A stretch of 64,000 bases of DNA, taken from the NCBI GenBank assembly GCA_049890275.1, contig JBMHBT010000002.1, positions 69,922 to 133,921 on the forward strand, given 5' to 3'. Position numbers and translations under genes: made by a program. This document shows, piece by piece, positions 60,367 through 64,000 of this stretch (its first letter is position 1; every line of letters starts with the position of its first letter). Under the pieces are notes generated by a model. It saw nothing but the letters and a program-made list of their open reading frames with translations. It was not told the DNA's origin and made no database searches. The DNA comes from UBA7374 sp049890275 (lineage in GTDB: Bacteria > Verrucomicrobiota > Verrucomicrobiia > Opitutales > Coraliomargaritaceae).

Positions 60367-61263
60367 ATGAAATCCCCAAGATACCTATCTCTACTTTTGT
60401 CGGCCTTCATCTTGGCTGCGACTACCTCTTCCGCCCAGTCTGTCACTTCTGATGTTGTCGGATATACTACCAAAACTTTGAATACAGGTGTTAGTCTCAC
60501 ATCATTTCCATTGATCAAGGCACCAGCCTTCAGTGGCACTTTGGCGGCAGATTCAGTAAACGGCACTGTGATCACAGTCGGAGCAACGTTATCTGGTGAT
60601 TCCAGCTACTATCTGCACGTTACTAGTGGCTCTGCAGAGGGTAGCTTTGAATCTATCACAGCTTCTGATGCAACTACAGTAACTATCGAAGCTGCAATTG
60701 CAGGTTTAGCTGCTGGTGACAACGTGCGTATTGTTGAGCATAACACACTTAGCGATTTAACTGAAGCCAGTGGTAATAGCATACCAGACAACACTACTGT
60801 AACTATCTACAACTCAGACGGGTCTGCAGATACATACACTATCTTCTCTGGCACATGGTATGATAGCGGTTTTGGTTCCGCTAACGATGTAATCGTGTTT
60901 CCTGGCGAAGGAGTTGCTGTTGGTATGCCTAGCTCAGCTAACCTAACTTTTGCTGGAACAGTCAATACTGAAAGTTATGCAGTAGAACTCACAAGTGGTG
61001 TTGTAAATATTCTTTCAAGCCTAAACCCAACTTCTCCAACAGGTGATACTGCTCTTGGAGCTGCTTTGGGTTCGTTAGCAGATAATTCAACTGTAACAGC
61101 TTACTCAGAAGACGGAGCTTTATCTGGTGATACATACACACTTTTTAGTGGCGTTTACTACGATGCAGCCTTCTCGGCTGCTACTATTAACCCTGCAGCA
61201 CCTTCAGCGGTTGTTGTAAGCCCTTCTGCTTCAGGAACGATTAGTCTTGCACCAGCACTTTAA
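60367..61263 (+). CDS. Secreted Ser/Thr/Ala-rich protein (TIGR02597-like)
   Basis: A 298-residue exported protein. The signal MKSPRYLSLLLSAFILAATTSSA precedes QSVTSDVVGYTTKTLNTGVSL, a start I associate with the TIGR02597 group of verrucomicrobial secreted proteins. The mature chain is low in charge and rich in Ser, Thr, Ala and Gly. Two related blocks, TVTIYNSDGSADTYTIFSG and TVTAYSEDGALSGDTYTLFSG, 100 residues apart, point to a duplicated beta fold. No enzyme motif is visible. It is followed by a PEP-CTERM protein 25 bases later. The base composition is more AT-rich than its neighbours. Function is unknown; surface or matrix protein is plausible. Confidence 0.65.
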   Translation: MKSPRYLSLLLSAFILAATTSSAQSVTSDVVGYTTKTLNTGVSLTSFPLIKAPAFSGTLAADSVNGTVITVGATLSGDSSYYLHVTSGSAEGSFESITASDATTVTIEAAIAGLAAGDNVRIVEHNTLSDLTEASGNSIPDNTTVTIYNSDGSADTYTIFSGTWYDSGFGSANDVIVFPGEGVAVGMPSSANLTFAGTVNTESYAVELTSGVVNILSSLNPTSPTGDTALGAALGSLADNSTVTAYSEDGALSGDTYTLFSGVYYDAAFSAATINPAAPSAVVVSPSASGTISLAPAL

Positions 61264-61288
61264 TTTTATAAACAATTAAAATACTACT

Positions 61289-61867
61289 ATGAAAAAACTA
61301 ACTAAACTTACGGCAGCGATCACCGCATCGCTCTTTGCTACATCTTCACTCTTCGCAACTTCTGTGACTTTCCAAGTAGGTGAGTCAGGACTGTTCGATG
61401 GTGCTACTGCAATTACTAAGGCTAATGGCGGAAGCTACACAGCTTTTGGTATTTTTGGCGATATTTCGGGTTGGGATTACAGCTCCGGCGCAACAATCAG
61501 CTCTGCACTTGCATCTCATTCTGGTGCTGACTTTAGCCTAACCGCCGTCCCTGGCTTTGCACCATTTCCCAATGTTTGGCAATCTTCTCATGATTCAGGT
61601 TCTGCCGGTAATGCTGCTAATATCCTAGTATTTGCTGGTAGTGATTTAGCAACTACCACTGCTTGGGCAGCCTTAACGAGTACTGGTTTTGCTACTCTTG
61701 CATCCGGAGCACCTGCAATTAACTTCTCTGGTACAGCAACAACTTGGGATACCGTCATTAACTCTAACGGTATTTCCACTTCTGCAGTTATCCCTGAGCC
61801 ATCCACCTATGCGATGCTCGCTGGTGTGCTTGCTCTGGGTTACGTAATGATCCGTCGCCGTAAGTAA
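61289..61867 (+). CDS. PEP-CTERM sorted secreted protein
   Basis: A 192-residue protein with a Sec signal (MKKLTKLTAAITASLFATSSLFA) and a textbook PEP-CTERM anchor at the end: VIPEPSTYAMLAGVLALGYV followed by MIRRRK. Such proteins are processed by an exosortase, not encoded in this window, and are usually exported to the surface or to exopolysaccharide. The middle is low-charge and Ser/Thr/Ala/Gly-rich, with no recognised domain. It is 25 bases after the previous gene and probably co-transcribed, ended by the terminator at 61900. Confidence 0.85.
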   Translation: MKKLTKLTAAITASLFATSSLFATSVTFQVGESGLFDGATAITKANGGSYTAFGIFGDISGWDYSSGATISSALASHSGADFSLTAVPGFAPFPNVWQSSHDSGSAGNAANILVFAGSDLATTTAWAALTSTGFATLASGAPAINFSGTATTWDTVINSNGISTSAVIPEPSTYAMLAGVLALGYVMIRRRK

Positions 61868-61899
61868 GCGTCGGTTTTTACCAAAACTTGTTTTATCAA

Positions 61900-61928
61900 C
61901 CTCGACCTGAAAAGGTCGGGGTTTTTTT
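61900..61928 (+). terminator. Rho-independent terminator with a GAAA loop
   Basis: CCTCGACCT (61900-61908) pairs with AGGTCGGGG (61913-61921), with one G-U pair, around a GAAA tetraloop and followed by seven T. It ends the secreted-protein/PEP-CTERM transcript. Confidence 0.9.
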
Positions 61929-62141
61929 GTGCCTGCTGGGATAATACTCGCCGTCGTCGAATGTGGCAGGCGTTTCGACCGAGTCCTCACGAAAATAAGA
62001 CCAACGATGATAGAATAATGCAGTGAATTTTTGGGCATTAATTACATTCTGGCTGGAATACCCCGCTGCTAGTGGGGAATGGTGCTTTCAGTCGATTGTG
62101 TGAATACGATGCCAAGTCTATGGAGTCTATCTGATTTTTTA
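61929..62141. other. Gene-free spacer between PEP-CTERM and HA-repeat genes
   Basis: No supported open frame. It contains a small hairpin (CCCCGCT / AGTGGGG with one G-U pair at 62061-62077, 3-base loop) without a T-tract. Farther left, GCCTGC near 61932 and GCAGGC near 61964 could form a long-range stem. It is AT-richer toward the promoter at 62142. I see no tRNA or small RNA gene. Confidence 0.5.
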
Positions 62142-62169
62142 TTGAATATATTTACTTATTCCTTATGAT
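62142..62169 (+). promoter_or_regulatory. Probable promoter of the HA-repeat gene
   Basis: TTGAAT (62142-62147, 4 of 6 to TTGACA) and TATGAT (62164-62169, 5 of 6 to TATAAT) are separated by 16 bases. The predicted start of transcription near 62176 leaves a leader of only about 12 bases before the ATG at 62188, with no Shine-Dalgarno site. Confidence 0.55.
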
Positions 62170-62187
62170 TGCTTGTCAGTTGTAAAA

Positions 62188-64000
62188 ATGTCTGAGAGCA
62201 AGCAGGAAAGGAAGGAAGAGCCGATTGTTCGCCGATCATATGGCCCGCGGGATCATGAGCGGTTCATTGTACGGCTCCAGCGGCACATTGAGAAGCATGG
62301 GCCGCTGGAGCATACGAGGCACGAGTCGATTGACGGGGGTTTGGTGCAGTGGTCGCGCTATGTGCGGAGCCATATGGACAAGATCTCGGATCAATGGGTT
62401 GTGCAGTTAAAGGAGGCGGGCTTCTTCAATTACAGGGAGCAGCATTGGCTGGAGATGTTGGAGCGTGTCATGCACTTCAAGGAGGGAGCAGCGGGGAGAA
62501 GTGACAGTACGGTTGGGGCCAAGGCGTGCTACAACTGGTCTTATAATCAGAGAAGGCAACGCGAGAGGTTGCTGGCTTACCAGATTGTACTGCTGGACCG
62601 GGCCGGTTTTGACTGGAAGCTGAAGACCCGGAAGCTGCCGATGAGGTCGTGGGAGGAGCAATTCCAGAGGCTGCTGGCCTACCGCGAGCGCTTCGGGCAC
62701 TGCCGGGTGCCGGCTAAGTGGCCGGAAGATAGTTCGCTAGCTCAATGGGTTGACAGGATGCGCCGCATGTATAAAAACGGTGAGCTGTCCGAGGATCGCG
62801 TGGAGCGCCTCGAGTCCATCGGTTTCGTCTGGTACTTCGTTATCTGGAGTTGGGAGAAGCACTTCGCGCAGTTGGAGGCTTTTCACGCGAAACACGGGCA
62901 CTGCCGGGTGACGGTTACCGACAAGAAAAACCGGTTGCTGGCCATATGGGTGGGGAACATGCGTGCTCGGAAAGATCGCCTAAGCGCGGAGCAGGTGGCT
63001 CGGATGGATGCCCTCGGCTTTCATTGGGATATGCGTGAAGATGTATGGGAGCAGTCCTTCCGTCGGCTGCGCGAGGGTGTGCGAAGGAACGGGGGCGTTT
63101 TTTCCCCGAAGGTTTGGCGGAGAGATAACAGCTTGAAAACATGGGTGATATCGCAGAGGCAGAAGAATAGGGAGGGTGCTATGCCGGAGGATCACCGGAA
63201 GCGGTTGGAATCTATCGGCTTCATGTGGGCAGGGGGAAAGGCGAAGTACTGGGAGCAGAAATTCGCCGCGCTAGAGGATTTCAAGAATCGCTTTGGGCAC
63301 TGCCGGGTGCGGTGTAGCTGGGAAGAAGATCCCTTGCTCTTCTGCTGGGTAGATTCTCAGCGACAGAAATACCGGTTGGGGTTGCTACCAGAGGATCGCC
63401 GGAAGCGCTTGGAGAAGCTCGGCTTTATTTGGAATGTGCACGACTTACTTTGGGAAGAAAGTTTTGCCGCGCTGAAGCGTTTTCAGGAGTGCTTCGGCCA
63501 TTGCCGTGTGCCTAAAGGATGGAAGGAAAGCCCCCGATTGAACGTGTGGGTAAATTTCCAGCGGAAGAAGTGGCGGATGGGTACGATAAAGAAGGACCGG
63601 TTGGCGCGGCTCGAAGCCCTTGGCTTTGAATGGGAGCTCGATCTTAATCAGCAGAAAGAGGAGATTTGGCAGAGTTGTTACGCGAGCCTGCTGGCCTACA
63701 AGGCGGTGCACGGCCATTGCCGGGTCTCTAAGAATGACGTAAACGATGCGCCGCTGCGGCGCTGGGTGGCTGCTGTGCGGCGTGGCGATTTCGAGCTGAC
63801 TTCGGCGCAGAGGCAGGCGCTCAACCAGATCGGTTTTGTCTGGAAGATCGCGGACTGGGAGTGGGATCAGAAATTCGCGCGATTGGAGCGTTTCCGGGAG
63901 CGCTTCGGGCACTGTCGGGTGCCCTCGAAGTGGAAGGAGGATCGCAGCCTCGTCGGGTGGGTGAGGCGACAACGGAAGAGGCGGCTCAGTGGGAAAATAT
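62188..64000 (+). CDS. Helicase-associated (HA) domain repeat protein, open at the window edge
   Basis: The frame is open from the ATG at 62188 through 604 codons to base 64000, without a stop; the C-terminus is outside. It is a tandem array of units of about 67 residues of the helicase-associated (HA, PF03457-type) style. Each unit has an aromatic W-x-x-x-(F/Y) start, a (F/H)GHCRV centre, a W-V strand and a final (L/I)-(E/A)-x-(L/I)GF-x-W. GHCRV recurs at about residues 170, 237, 370, 437, 509 and 574. A degenerate unit lies near 301 and two weaker ones lie before 145. No Walker A, DEAD box or other helicase motif precedes it. The unseen C-terminus could hold further repeats or another domain. 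Confidence 0.8.
   Translation, partial: MSESKQERKEEPIVRRSYGPRDHERFIVRLQRHIEKHGPLEHTRHESIDGGLVQWSRYVRSHMDKISDQWVVQLKEAGFFNYREQHWLEMLERVMHFKEGAAGRSDSTVGAKACYNWSYNQRRQRERLLAYQIVLLDRAGFDWKLKTRKLPMRSWEEQFQRLLAYRERFGHCRVPAKWPEDSSLAQWVDRMRRMYKNGELSEDRVERLESIGFVWYFVIWSWEKHFAQLEAFHAKHGHCRVTVTDKKNRLLAIWVGNMRARKDRLSAEQVARMDALGFHWDMREDVWEQSFRRLREGVRRNGGVFSPKVWRRDNSLKTWVISQRQKNREGAMPEDHRKRLESIGFMWAGGKAKYWEQKFAALEDFKNRFGHCRVRCSWEEDPLLFCWVDSQRQKYRLGLLPEDRRKRLEKLGFIWNVHDLLWEESFAALKRFQECFGHCRVPKGWKESPRLNVWVNFQRKKWRMGTIKKDRLARLEALGFEWELDLNQQKEEIWQSCYASLLAYKAVHGHCRVSKNDVNDAPLRRWVAAVRRGDFELTSAQRQALNQIGFVWKIADWEWDQKFARLERFRERFGHCRVPSKWKEDRSLVGWVRRQRKRRLSGKI
62668..64000 (+). repeat. Tandem HA-type coding repeats
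   Basis: The canonical centres FGHCRV/HGHCRV start near bases 62692, 62893, 63292, 63493, 63709 and 63904. A diverged copy (RNGGVF) lies near 63085. Spacings are about 200, 190, 205, 200, 215 and 195 bases. The DNA of the centres is also very similar (GGGCACTGCCGGGTG recurs almost exactly), so expansion by recombination is possible. Confidence 0.75.

Noticed and set aside
1..64000. CRISPR arrays, rRNA, tRNA, insertion sequences, prophage or replication origin
   Set aside because: No regularly spaced non-coding repeats, tRNA-like folds in spacers, transposase or integrase frames were seen; the regular repeats at 62668-64000 are coding.

Overview
The window is a 64 kb chromosomal segment of a Verrucomicrobiota bacterium, most likely class Opitutia/Opitutae (Puniceicoccales or Coraliomargarita-like). 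This is inferred from the gene set, not from a database search. Pointers are an LL-diaminopimelate aminotransferase (dapL), a PEP-CTERM protein beside a secreted protein of a verrucomicrobial type, a ThrH phosphatase, a PPi-type phosphofructokinase, an eukaryote-like UDP-sugar pyrophosphorylase, an OleA/OleB pair and tandem helicase-associated (HA) repeats. Most of the window is dense housekeeping sequence with short gaps and many 1-8 nt start/stop overlaps. I saw no rRNA, tRNA, CRISPR, transposase or prophage genes. Only one gap exceeds 300 bases (61868-62187).

Layout. 1-1862: aroA (cut by the window edge) and tyrA on the minus strand, translationally coupled. 2012-5190: a surface/pilin-like block with a membrane-anchored coiled-coil/TPR-like protein carrying an FGE-like domain, a 49-residue membrane peptide, a pseudopilin and a GT2 glycosyltransferase. 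5199-12034: uvrC against cinA, then holA, purB and pfp. 12110-17334: Dabb protein, thrH, DUF4136 lipoprotein, YjbQ, and the IMP branch-point enzymes guaB and a divergent long purA. 17390-23050: menC-menE, polX, rny. 23057-30789: mostly minus strand (zinc peptidase, glpK, gluQ, unknown exported protein, carbonic anhydrase, dapL) with a DEAD-type helicase on plus. 30867-34002: panC-nadB-nth. 34292-38600: ftsB, UDP-sugar pyrophosphorylase, a ribbon-helix-helix regulator, phosphohexomutase.

39321-44183 is a four-gene light-repair cluster (class I photolyase, Fe-S (6-4)-type photolyase, SDR epimerase, FAD amine oxidase) with overlapping starts, preceded by a perfect dyad. fabZ-fabI follow. 46517-51728 is a second tightly packed run: oleA-oleB, an AlaR-like Lrp regulator, an AlaT-like aminotransferase and der. 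51784-58115 holds an amidase, sodA, tadA, infA, cysK, argG and a lone gspF. 58280-60096 is a tandem pair of secreted paralogues.

60292-64000 looks like accessory sequence: a promoter, a Ser/Thr-rich secreted protein, a PEP-CTERM protein, a strong terminator, a second promoter, and an open-ended gene that is an array of HA-type repeats with no helicase domain in view. That last gene, the divergent purA and the photolyase cluster are the most interesting items. Start codons were often moved inward from the longest open frame to an ATG matching the family N-terminus or overlapping the upstream stop.
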